48,189 bases of DNA, taken from positions 1 through 48,189 of the forward strand of contig CAKKPG010000140.1 in the NCBI GenBank assembly GCA_919901555.1. The letters are read 5' to 3'. The DNA comes from Nitrospiria bacterium (GTDB lineage: Bacteria; Nitrospirota; UBA9217). Shown here piece after piece: positions 41,081 through 48,189 of this stretch (position 1 is the stretch's first letter; every line of letters starts with the position of its first letter). Made by a program: the position numbers and the translations under genes. Under the pieces are notes generated by a model. It was not told the DNA's origin. It was given only the letters and a program-made list of their open reading frames with translations, and did not search any database.

Positions 41081-43483
41081 CTATGGCTCCGGAGCATACC
41101 CGATATCCCGAAAACCCCGTAACCGCTTTTTATGCATACGCAGAAGCTTCGGCACGTTTGCGTCCACATAATCGTATACGCGCACTTCTTCCTTGCCGGG
41201 ATGCGTCCGGTGCAGCCTGCCGGCGTACTGCACAATCGTGCCCTTCCAGGAAAACGGCATTGCAAGAATGAGCGTGTCAAGCCGGGGGTCGTCAAACCCC
41301 TCGCCGAGATAGCGGCCGGTCGCGGCAATAAGCCGCTCTTCGCCGTCGGGTATGGCCGCGAGTTTTTCCAGCGCTTGTCGCCGCTCTTTGGGTGACAGCC
41401 TCCCGCTCAGGATGACGAGATTTTTCACTTCGTGACGCAACTTCTCCGCAAGAATATCCAGGTGTTCCTTCCTCTCCGTCAGCAGCACGGGAGTGCGTCC
41501 CTCTCTGAGGACCTCCCGCACGTCTGCCAGGATAAGGTCGTTTCGACGTTGATCGGCGACCACTGCCGCAAAAATGTCTTGAATGCCCGTTTCGGGGTTT
41601 TGCATGGTGAAATCCGTTGTCCGGCAGATCAAATGATGCCGGAATTGCGCGCTCGTCTCGTGACTTTTCGGATGGACGGAATGGCATACTGGTCCGCACT
41701 GCATATGAATGATCGGCTGATGCCCGTCCCGGCGATATGGCGTTGCGGTCAAACCGACAACGTATCGCGCTTTCACCTCGTTCAAGACCCGCTCAAAGGA
41801 AACCGCGGGGAGATGATGGCATTCATCCACAATCACCTGACCATAGTTGGCCACCAGATCGCTGACCTCGTCTTTTCGGACAAGGCTCTGGATCATTGCA
41901 ACATCCAACCTCCCGTTCGGTTTGTTCTTGCCTGACCCGATCTTGCCGATTTCTTTCGGATCGATTCCGAGAAAGAGGGAAAGCCTTGCGATCCACTGGT
42001 CCAGAAGCTCTTTCCTGTGTACAAGCACGAGCGTACTGCATCCCCGCGCGGCAGTTAGATACGCGCCGATTACGGTTTTGCCGAATCCCGGCGGCGCTGA
42101 CAGGACGCCGTTGTCGTGCTTAAGAATTTCGTTGATAGCCTCCTGCTGCGGTTCTCTCAGTGTGCCCTGAAAAGCAAACGAGATATGGGCGGATGCAACG
42201 TGTTTATCATCCAGCGAAAGCTTGACACCGTGTTCCACAAATAGCTCACGGACATTGTCAATGCAGCCTCTTGGGACGGCAATATGTTCGGGGTGTTCTT
42301 CATAGCAGGAAATCACACGAGGTATCCGCGCCGTCGAGAGACGCAAGCTCTGCTTCTCGTAAAACATCGGATTTTGAAACGAAGCCAACCGCTTGATACG
42401 GGTCAAAAAAGGCGAAGGCAAATCCTTTTTCTCAATAAAGAGACGCTGAGCAAAAACACCGTGCGTTTCAGGTGGAAATTTCCCGCTGATTTTCTTCTTC
42501 GGTATTTTTCTCGACGCCGGCCGGTTCCAGGGAGCATGATCGTCCCCGTCTTCTGCGGAATCCCGCGGCATACCGAGCACATCGCCCTGCCGTATCGCCT
42601 CATCGGCGATCCGCTGGATGACATCCGGCGACAGTCGTCCGACCGATGCAAGATACGCCCATTGATCTTCATAGGGCGTGAAGTTTTCATCGAGAAATAC
42701 CGTATTGCCTTTTTGTCTCGGCTCCTGCTGAAACGGCAATGCGATCAGGTTTCCGAAGCCGCCCTTAGTCAGTGTGTCCTGGCTGGGGAACAACCGGTCG
42801 TAGGATTCCATGCTGAGCTGGTGACGCCGGCTCATGGTTTCCGTGATCAGATAACATCCCATCGTTCGCGCTGTAGCTGCCCGCACCGGTTCAGTAAAGA
42901 AAAACCACGCATGCGCTCCGTTTCCCGAACGCGAACGCTCGATAGCCACGTGCAGGTCCATTTTCTTGCAGGTTTCCCGGAATGCGTCTACATCATCCAT
43001 CCACGTATCTTTATCGAAGTCGGCGGCAAGGAAACAACAGGTATCGTCCGGAAACATGGGGTAGGCGCCGATGACGTGACCTCCTTGGAGATGGTCGATA
43101 ATGACCTGGTCGGTCACTTGAAGGAACTTGCGATTTGAGCACTCGCCGCATTTGACCGGAGGTTTGCGGGTCTTTCCGCACACGCCGGACATCCAGTCAT
43201 TTGAGCAGGCCGGCGCATAGCCTTTCTTCCCTGCGCGGCTTGTCCACAGTCTTGGGAATACGTCTTCACGGCCGCGAAACAAGCTTCGGAACAGCGCAAC
43301 TTTTTCCTGAGACGACCTAGCCGCATAAAGCGCTTGCGGCTCAGCACAGGCGGATTCAAACGCAGCGAGTTCGCGCTTGAGCCCCTCGAGTCTAACAATG
43401 ACCCGCTCCCGTTCCGTATTCAGTTTGGAGAGAAGGGCTTCTTCCCGTGAGATGGCCTTATGGAGTGATTCCTTGTCGGACAT
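41081..43483 (-). CDS. TOTE-type primase-helicase (SF2)
   Basis: An 800-residue protein. A coiled coil occupies residues 1-50. An archaeo-eukaryotic primase-like domain (about 60-260) has Asp155 and Asp157 in AADFDKDTW and His191 in RSRSGNGAHAWFF, plus cysteines CGKT...CGEC near 102-115 that may bind zinc. An SF2 helicase follows: Walker A APPGFGKTVIGAYL (463-476), DECHH (553-557), GLTATPYRRDG, and motif VI QYAGRLHRTH (752-761). This primase-plus-helicase design belongs to the TOTE conflict systems proposed to act against mobile elements. The type III restriction gene lies 206 bases upstream, which supports a defence role. Confidence 0.82.
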   Translation of the reverse strand: MSDKESLHKAISREEALLSKLNTERERVIVRLEGLKRELAAFESACAEPQALYAARSSQEKVALFRSLFRGREDVFPRLWTSRAGKKGYAPACSNDWMSGVCGKTRKPPVKCGECSNRKFLQVTDQVIIDHLQGGHVIGAYPMFPDDTCCFLAADFDKDTWMDDVDAFRETCKKMDLHVAIERSRSGNGAHAWFFFTEPVRAATARTMGCYLITETMSRRHQLSMESYDRLFPSQDTLTKGGFGNLIALPFQQEPRQKGNTVFLDENFTPYEDQWAYLASVGRLSPDVIQRIADEAIRQGDVLGMPRDSAEDGDDHAPWNRPASRKIPKKKISGKFPPETHGVFAQRLFIEKKDLPSPFLTRIKRLASFQNPMFYEKQSLRLSTARIPRVISCYEEHPEHIAVPRGCIDNVRELFVEHGVKLSLDDKHVASAHISFAFQGTLREPQQEAINEILKHDNGVLSAPPGFGKTVIGAYLTAARGCSTLVLVHRKELLDQWIARLSLFLGIDPKEIGKIGSGKNKPNGRLDVAMIQSLVRKDEVSDLVANYGQVIVDECHHLPAVSFERVLNEVKARYVVGLTATPYRRDGHQPIIHMQCGPVCHSVHPKSHETSAQFRHHLICRTTDFTMQNPETGIQDIFAAVVADQRRNDLILADVREVLREGRTPVLLTERKEHLDILAEKLRHEVKNLVILSGRLSPKERRQALEKLAAIPDGEERLIAATGRYLGEGFDDPRLDTLILAMPFSWKGTIVQYAGRLHRTHPGKEEVRVYDYVDANVPKLLRMHKKRLRGFRDIGYAPEP

Positions 43484-43689
43484 TTATCCTGAGGTATAGC
43501 CCCTCATAGCAGGCAAACTACCGTGCCCCTTCGATCCATGCAGCGGGGGCTGCGGAAGCGTTTGATAATCAGTATTGAGATTGTGATGGGCATAGCAAGG
43601 CATCTCCTGACTTAACAGTACAATATTACAAAATTACTACTTCTCTGTCTATTCATAGTTATAAGCAGTGCGGAATGTTTTTGGGTATG

Positions 43690-46665
43690 CTATACCTCAT
43701 CCGCACTCACGACAACCGCGAAAGGCACTTCCAACGCTTCAAAATGTCGCCGACCGCAGTGAACCTTATCATCTTCAGTCGTTCTCAGCTTTAAGCGATT
43801 GTGCGTGCTTTTTGTTTCGCGCACCAGATAGAAAGCCTGGCCATCGAACTTCATAATTGCCCAATCAGGATTGTATTTGCCAACTGGGGTATCTACCTCG
43901 AACCAACTCGGCAGCTTGACAAACAGTTTGATATCTTCCCGCTCGTCGAGACGACGGGCGAAGGAACGCTCAACGTCCGATTCGTAAACAACGTACTCAT
44001 ACACGGACTTGTTGACCTGTAGCGCGTTAAGATAATTGATAAGCTCCTCATTCTTGAAGAGAAGTTGTTCCCACTCCGCTTCCGGGCCGGTTCCGGTCAA
44101 ACGCTCATACTTGATCCCATCAACAAGCAGGCGATGAAGTTCATATTTGAGGATCGACGCGACAGCATCCATAAAGCGCTGTGGGTCAACGAAGAATTCA
44201 CTCAGCCTTCCTGACTCTTTCAGGATACGAACCAGTGTCGATCGGGTCAGCTCTGTCTCGTTCTGTAGATATGCAAGCAGGTCCGGCACTAAGCCTTTAT
44301 AGGAAACAGTCTCTTCTGCGGCGCTAACTGCCGTAGTGGCCACACCACCCTTGGTCACGTCAATTTTCCCCGCGCTCACGCGTATATGCGCTGCCTCGAT
44401 CTTTTCCGTCCGGCGCAGGGCGTCTACCGCGCGTTTTACCAGGTCTTCTGTCTTGAATTCCACACGATAGGTTGTCTTTGGTTTAATGCGGTCCCAAAGG
44501 GCCTGAAACTCAGGACTCAGTTGTACTTCCTTACGCAGATGATTAGAACCTTCATCTCGCTCTTTGCGGATATGGCGTTCAATCTGGTATCCTGCCAAAA
44601 GGTCGATGACAGCGGGTACAAGATCGCGATGCGCTTCCGGAAGATTGAGCGCAAATCCAGGACGTTTTGGGTCAAAGGCCGGTTGGATGCGACCTTCAGA
44701 ATCAAGCATACTCTGACCGATTAAAGCTTCTCGTATGGCCGTCGCGGTCTCTTTCCCTACCGGCCTCTCTTCACCATCCACCAGGCGTGTGAGTTTGGCA
44801 AACGCGGTAATCGGCACCTTGCCGAAAGTCACACCGCACTCTTCCTCATATTCGTTCTGGAGCGCGCGGGCAAAGTCTTCATAGCTTTCATTGGCCACCA
44901 CGAAAAGCTTGTTGACTGACTCGTCAAAGACGCGCAGGCCGTCTTGATTGACCGGTAAGCGCAGCCCCCGGCCGATCTCCTGCCGCTTTTTCATGGAGCT
45001 CCGCGTCTCATTCAGCGTGCAGATTTGAAATACGTTCGGATTGTCCCATCCCTCACGCAAGGCCGAATGGCTGAAGATGAAGCGCAGTGGTTCGTCACTC
45101 GACAACAACCGTTCCTTGTCTTTCATGATCAGGTTGTACACTTCGTCATCGGCCTGCGTGTCGCCTCTCGTATCCTTGAACACACCTTTCTTGTCCTGCG
45201 CAAAGTAACCGTTATGAAGCCGCTCAACAGGCAGTTTCAACCATTCCAGTTCCCTGAATCGTTCCTCCCTCGCCAATTCGGCAAGGACCTCTTCAAAAAA
45301 CTCTGCGAACTTGCCCATTACGGGCTTGCCGGATTCATCATAATCGCGGTAATTCGCCACCCGGTCGACAAAGAACAGGCTCAAAACCTTGATGCCCCGA
45401 GCTCGAACCTGAAGCTCCTTTTCCAAGTGCTTCTTTACCGTATGCTTTATCTGGACGCGCCACACATCGTCCCGCAGGCCGCCTATTTCCTCGCCCTGTC
45501 TGAGCACGCGGCCATTATTGAAACGCACAAACTCATTACCGGGCTCAGCGTTGATCTCAGCAACCACAAAACCATCCTGATAAATGGCGCGCTCATTGGA
45601 AAGCTCGAACAAATCCGAGCCGCTTTTCACAGGCACTGACTTCTCCTTCGGCCCTTCCGGCGTCTGTACGTGAATTCGAACTTTGGCCTTGATGCCCTTG
45701 GTGTAATCGATCTTTTCTACCCGCACAAAGGCATCGTTCCTGCCGCCATCCGCAATAGCGCTGGCCACGACGATTTGCTTGACCAATCTCAGCTCGAAGG
45801 CCCGGACAGGATCGAGCCGATAGACCAGGTTATAGGGATTGCGGTGAGTGGCCGAGTAGCGCAGCGTACATAAAGGATTGAGCGCCTTGATAGCTTCCTG
45901 CGCTTTATCGGTCGAGTCCACGCTCTGGGGCTCGTCGATGATGACGACAGGCCGCGTTGCCTGGACGAATTCGATAGGTTGGCGACCGGAGAGCTTGTCG
46001 CTTTCTTTATAGATGACATTGCTCTTTTGCTCTTCCTCTGTGCCGGTGAAGTTTTTGCGGAAGGCGTCTATATTGATCACCAGAATCTGAAGCGTATTGC
46101 TCACCGCAAACTGCCGCAAGCGATTGACTTTCCTCGAGTCATACACGAAATGCTCAAATGGCGGGTTGTTGTAGAGCGCGCGGAAATGTTCGCCGGTAAT
46201 CTCTATATTCTTCAGCACACCCTCACGGATGGCCACGCTCGGCACAACGATGATGAACTTCTGAAAGCCGTATCGCCGGGAAAGCTCAAAAATGGTGCGC
46301 AGATAAACGTAGGTTTTGCCGGTGCCGGTTTCCATTTCCACGGAAAAGTGCGGACACTGACGGGCCTCGTTTGACGCAGGATCAAAGATATCCCATGCCT
46401 CGATCAGCGCTACGGTGCCCGTTGTTTCAATATCATTACGAACCTGCACCGCGCGTGTGTTGGCAAGCAATTTCTCGGGAGAGATCAAAAGTCCGTTGCT
46501 CACACCCAGTTCTGTCCGGTGCTGCCCGGCAAAAAGTCCGCCGTAATCACCGACATGGATGACAGAGTATTCGGGCGCGCCCTGGGGTTGACCGTCAAAG
46601 AGGTCCGTCACCGCCGCCACGGCGTCGAGCTGGTACTGCTGATTGGGGTCAAACTGAAGTTTCAT
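43690..46665 (-). CDS. res: Type III restriction enzyme, Res subunit
   Basis: A 991-residue SF2 ATPase with a C-terminal nuclease. METGTGKTYVYLRT gives Walker A at 113-118, VVIIDEPQSVD the DExx box at 244-247, and SALREGWDNPNVFQIC motif V. The C-terminal PD-(D/E)XK-like domain has YNPDWAIM and YLVRETKS. With a Mod methyltransferase it would cut unmodified DNA by translocation. The ATG at 46665 (MKLQFDPNQQ) is chosen because GGAAAA lies upstream and the TTG at 46896 would add 77 codons of decayed repeat. No mod gene is visible inside the window; it may lie beyond the right edge. A second copy of its 5' end is at 46916-47083. Confidence 0.93.
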   Translation of the reverse strand: MKLQFDPNQQYQLDAVAAVTDLFDGQPQGAPEYSVIHVGDYGGLFAGQHRTELGVSNGLLISPEKLLANTRAVQVRNDIETTGTVALIEAWDIFDPASNEARQCPHFSVEMETGTGKTYVYLRTIFELSRRYGFQKFIIVVPSVAIREGVLKNIEITGEHFRALYNNPPFEHFVYDSRKVNRLRQFAVSNTLQILVINIDAFRKNFTGTEEEQKSNVIYKESDKLSGRQPIEFVQATRPVVIIDEPQSVDSTDKAQEAIKALNPLCTLRYSATHRNPYNLVYRLDPVRAFELRLVKQIVVASAIADGGRNDAFVRVEKIDYTKGIKAKVRIHVQTPEGPKEKSVPVKSGSDLFELSNERAIYQDGFVVAEINAEPGNEFVRFNNGRVLRQGEEIGGLRDDVWRVQIKHTVKKHLEKELQVRARGIKVLSLFFVDRVANYRDYDESGKPVMGKFAEFFEEVLAELAREERFRELEWLKLPVERLHNGYFAQDKKGVFKDTRGDTQADDEVYNLIMKDKERLLSSDEPLRFIFSHSALREGWDNPNVFQICTLNETRSSMKKRQEIGRGLRLPVNQDGLRVFDESVNKLFVVANESYEDFARALQNEYEEECGVTFGKVPITAFAKLTRLVDGEERPVGKETATAIREALIGQSMLDSEGRIQPAFDPKRPGFALNLPEAHRDLVPAVIDLLAGYQIERHIRKERDEGSNHLRKEVQLSPEFQALWDRIKPKTTYRVEFKTEDLVKRAVDALRRTEKIEAAHIRVSAGKIDVTKGGVATTAVSAAEETVSYKGLVPDLLAYLQNETELTRSTLVRILKESGRLSEFFVDPQRFMDAVASILKYELHRLLVDGIKYERLTGTGPEAEWEQLLFKNEELINYLNALQVNKSVYEYVVYESDVERSFARRLDEREDIKLFVKLPSWFEVDTPVGKYNPDWAIMKFDGQAFYLVRETKSTHNRLKLRTTEDDKVHCGRRHFEALEVPFAVVVSADEV

Positions 46666-46684
46666 GCTTTTCCTTAAACATCCA

Positions 46685-46812
46685 GCAAACATATGGAGTC
46701 CGCCAGAAAACGTATGGAGTCCCTGCCCGAATATGAGGAGTCCCCCTCCAAATGTAAGGAGTCCTGCGCAAATGTGAGGAGTCTTCCCGTTCAATGTGAG
46801 GAGTCCTTCCTC
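46685..46812. repeat. Decayed 21-base tandem repeat upstream of res
   Basis: Six or so units of about 21 bases with core GACTCC(T)CACAT on the minus strand (the plus strand shows ATGTGAGGAGTC, ATATGAGGAGTC, ATATGGAGTC). The same unit encodes the heptad DSSHxxx in the neighbouring ATP-binding protein (47350-47493). Here one unit has 20 bases and stops interrupt the coding frame, so it is no longer translated as DSSH. Confidence 0.75.
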
Positions 46813-46915
46813 CCACACCAGGCCGCATAAACGCTTTTCAGCCAAAAGCCGATAGAGTCTCCCTTGAAAATTTTCAGGTTTTTCAGGAAACTCCAAATAT
46901 ACGCGCGCTTATATT

Positions 46916-47083
46916 TTAGCGTTTGTGCGTAAAAGTGCGCATATTTTGCGCATAACCACCATCTTCATAGCTATGGATGACGGAGTATTCAGGCGCGCCC
47001 TGGGGCTGGCCGTCAAAGAGGTCTGTCACAGCCGCCACGGCGTCGAGCTGGTATTGCTGATTGGGGTCGAACTGAAGTTTCAT
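46916..47083 (-). pseudogene. Duplicated, truncated 5' end of res
   Basis: A 55-codon frame begins MKLQFDPNQQYQLDAVAAV and continues TDLFDGQPQGAPEYSVIH exactly like the real res (first 37 residues), then diverges to SYEDGGYAQNMRTFTHKR and a stop. At DNA level 46972-47083 matches 46555-46666 with about eight differences in 112 bases. It overlaps the end of the ATP-binding protein gene by four bases, as a genuine res start would. Confidence 0.85.
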
Positions 47084-48189
47084 GTTTCCCCTTCAACAGT
47101 TGTATAGGCCTGGTCGGGCCGATTGGGCGATTCAGGATAGCGCAGTTTTAACAGGCCGTCTTTTACCATCGGTGTTAGATACCGATTGCGCAAATTGGGA
47201 GCTGTTCGGCTTACAAGCCTCGACAGCTCGTCGGTTGTCAAATACCGCCCCTTGCATAGTTGAGAGATAATCTCCCGTACTTTCTGGACCGACGCTTTAG
47301 ATGTGCCGGCGATCTGAGATGCCACTTCTTGAAGGGTTTTGTATTCCGCTTCCATATGAGAGGAGTCCTCCCTCGTATGAGAGGAGTCCCCCTCTGTATG
47401 AGAGGAGCCCCCCCTCGTATGAGAGGAGTCCTTGCCCAAAGATGAGGAGTCCCCTTCCAAATGTAAGGACTCCTGGGGCAAATGTGAGGAGTCGCCGGCC
47501 TGAGCCAAACGGTATTTTGTCCATCGGCGGCGGTTGTCGGATAACAAATAACCTTGTTCGCACAGTCCTTGCAGAAGCCGCGTAATTTCAACCGGATGGT
47601 CGGTCAACAGTTCCTGAAGGCGAACATTGGAGACTTCGCCTTCAAGATAGGCCGTAGCCAACGCCTGGACCTCTTGCTTTGAAAGGCTGTTGAACCGGTC
47701 ACCGAACTGTTTCTGGAGGGCGGTCAAAGCATCTTCAGGAATCAGGCTGATCATCGGCATGACCAGCCGCACCCGCTCGGGCTGAAATTGCGTAGTCAGC
47801 GCGGGAGCCCGCCAGTGTTGGCTGCGCCAGCCGCTCTGGATGCGATCATATCCTGAGCCGGCCCGCTCGCCGCCGCCGATCATGATAAACATCTGTTGCA
47901 GGGACTTGTTCCGGCACTCACTGACGCCGCCGCGACGCATTTGTTCAAGCGATACCAGCAGCGTTCCCGGGTTTTCCATCATAAAGCGGTCGCGGGCTTT
48001 TTCAATAACGATGCCCCCCGGTGCAGTGTAGTCCGCATGAACAAGGGCATTCACAAACGCCTCGCGCAGGGCCTCATGAACCGGCGTTTCGTCTTTTCGC
48101 TGCACGCCTTCCAGCCTGAAAGGTACGCGCAGATCCATCGTGATCTTGGGCCACACCCGCTGATAGAACTGGAACAGATTAGCCTCCCA
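47080..48189 (-). CDS. ATP-binding AlbA/Schlafen-type protein, partial
   Basis: The gene runs off the right edge; 369 codons are visible. The visible start (frame EANLFQFYQRV) continues into PVHEALREAFVNALVHADYT and RDRFMMENPG, the HATPase-like region of AlbA_2/RecG-like regulators, then GGERAGSGYDRI. Two winged-helix segments follow (about 165-210 and 280-345). Between them lies a heptad repeat (DSSHLPQ, DSSSLGK, DSSHTRG, GSSHTEG, DSSHTRE, DSSHMEA). The stop overlaps the duplicated res fragment by four bases. Such proteins often accompany type III restriction genes, and may regulate them; that is inference. Confidence 0.75.
   Translation of the reverse strand, partial: WEANLFQFYQRVWPKITMDLRVPFRLEGVQRKDETPVHEALREAFVNALVHADYTAPGGIVIEKARDRFMMENPGTLLVSLEQMRRGGVSECRNKSLQQMFIMIGGGERAGSGYDRIQSGWRSQHWRAPALTTQFQPERVRLVMPMISLIPEDALTALQKQFGDRFNSLSKQEVQALATAYLEGEVSNVRLQELLTDHPVEITRLLQGLCEQGYLLSDNRRRWTKYRLAQAGDSSHLPQESLHLEGDSSSLGKDSSHTRGGSSHTEGDSSHTREDSSHMEAEYKTLQEVASQIAGTSKASVQKVREIISQLCKGRYLTTDELSRLVSRTAPNLRNRYLTPMVKDGLLKLRYPESPNRPDQAYTTVEGET
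47350..47493. repeat. 21-base tandem repeat encoding DSSH heptads
   Basis: About seven units of 21 bases, in-frame, each encoding a seven-residue D-S-S-H-x-x-x motif within the ATP-binding protein. Adjacent units such as GTATGAGAGGAGTCCCCCTC differ by few bases, suggesting recent slippage or recombination. The same unit is present in decayed form at 46685-46812. Confidence 0.85.

Noticed and set aside
43690-46896. Starting res at the TTG at 46896
   Set aside because: The extra 77 codons read through decayed tandem repeats (GLLTFGGGLLIFGQG) in another frame. The ATG at 46665 matches the duplicated copy at 47083.
46685-47493. CRISPR-like periodicity of about 21 bases
   Set aside because: Units are contiguous with no spacers; at 47350-47493 they encode in-frame heptads. 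They are tandem repeats, not a CRISPR array.
1-48189. tRNA or rRNA genes
   Set aside because: I found no tRNA-like cloverleaf or rRNA segment by eye. A tRNA scan would be decisive; I cannot run it.

Overview
The window is bacterial chromosome from a Gram-negative anaerobe or facultative anaerobe, moderately GC-rich. It carries a c-type multiheme cytochrome with nine CXXCH sites, a GTP-type PEP carboxykinase, an adenosine-specific kinase, a ferredoxin-ASKHA protein, a two-CW protein and the order rpiB-glyA-dCMP deaminase-nrdR-priA-smpB. This mix fits Nitrospirota or the former Deltaproteobacteria (Desulfobacterota). That placement is inference from gene content. Almost all genes lie on the minus strand.

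Layout. (1) 1-6.3 kb is an accessory zone dense in toxin-antitoxin (TA) genes. Four consecutive modules keep an antitoxin-like or nucleotidyltransferase gene while the partner is reduced to a stump (mazF, HEPN, higB, vapC). An intact vapBC pair follows, after a 570-residue tandem kinase-like/degenerate kinase-like protein. (2) 6.4-8.2 kb is pckG. (3) 8.4-14.0 kb is a tightly overlapped operon: transglutaminase-like 7TM protein, RimK-like ATP-grasp ligase, TPR protein, outer-membrane beta-barrel. It is plausibly an uncharacterised envelope peptide-ligation system. (4) 14.2-19 kb holds a periplasmic OB-fold protein with a nine-heme cytochrome, an adenosine-specific kinase, a zinc phospholipase-C-like protein and a LivK-type binding protein. 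(5) 19.2-22.0 kb is a polyamine operon (speD-speE-PLP decarboxylase). (6) 22.5-26.0 kb is the only long plus-strand run: a Cys-rich protein, a membrane protein and a ferredoxin-ASKHA protein, the last two apparently leaderless. (7) 26.2-31.4 kb holds cspA, an AlkD-like protein, a dienelactone hydrolase and a second TA patch (HEPN/MNT intact, DUF433/DUF5615 with a frameshifted toxin). (8) 31.5-40.9 kb is a housekeeping cluster (rpiB, glyA, dCMP deaminase, nrdR, priA, smpB) with a 1262-residue HEAT/TPR/SEC-C protein translationally coupled to smpB. Gene junctions here carry A+T-rich or palindromic intergenic repeats. (9) 41.1-48.2 kb looks like a defence island: a TOTE-type primase-helicase, a type III restriction subunit, a duplicated fragment of that gene, and a partial AlbA/Schlafen-type ATP-binding protein with a heptad repeat, running off the right edge.

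The most notable items are the tandem kinase-like protein, the transglutaminase/ATP-grasp/TPR/barrel operon, the serial erosion of toxin genes, and the repeat-driven rearrangement upstream of the restriction gene. All family assignments come from reading motifs; no database search was run.
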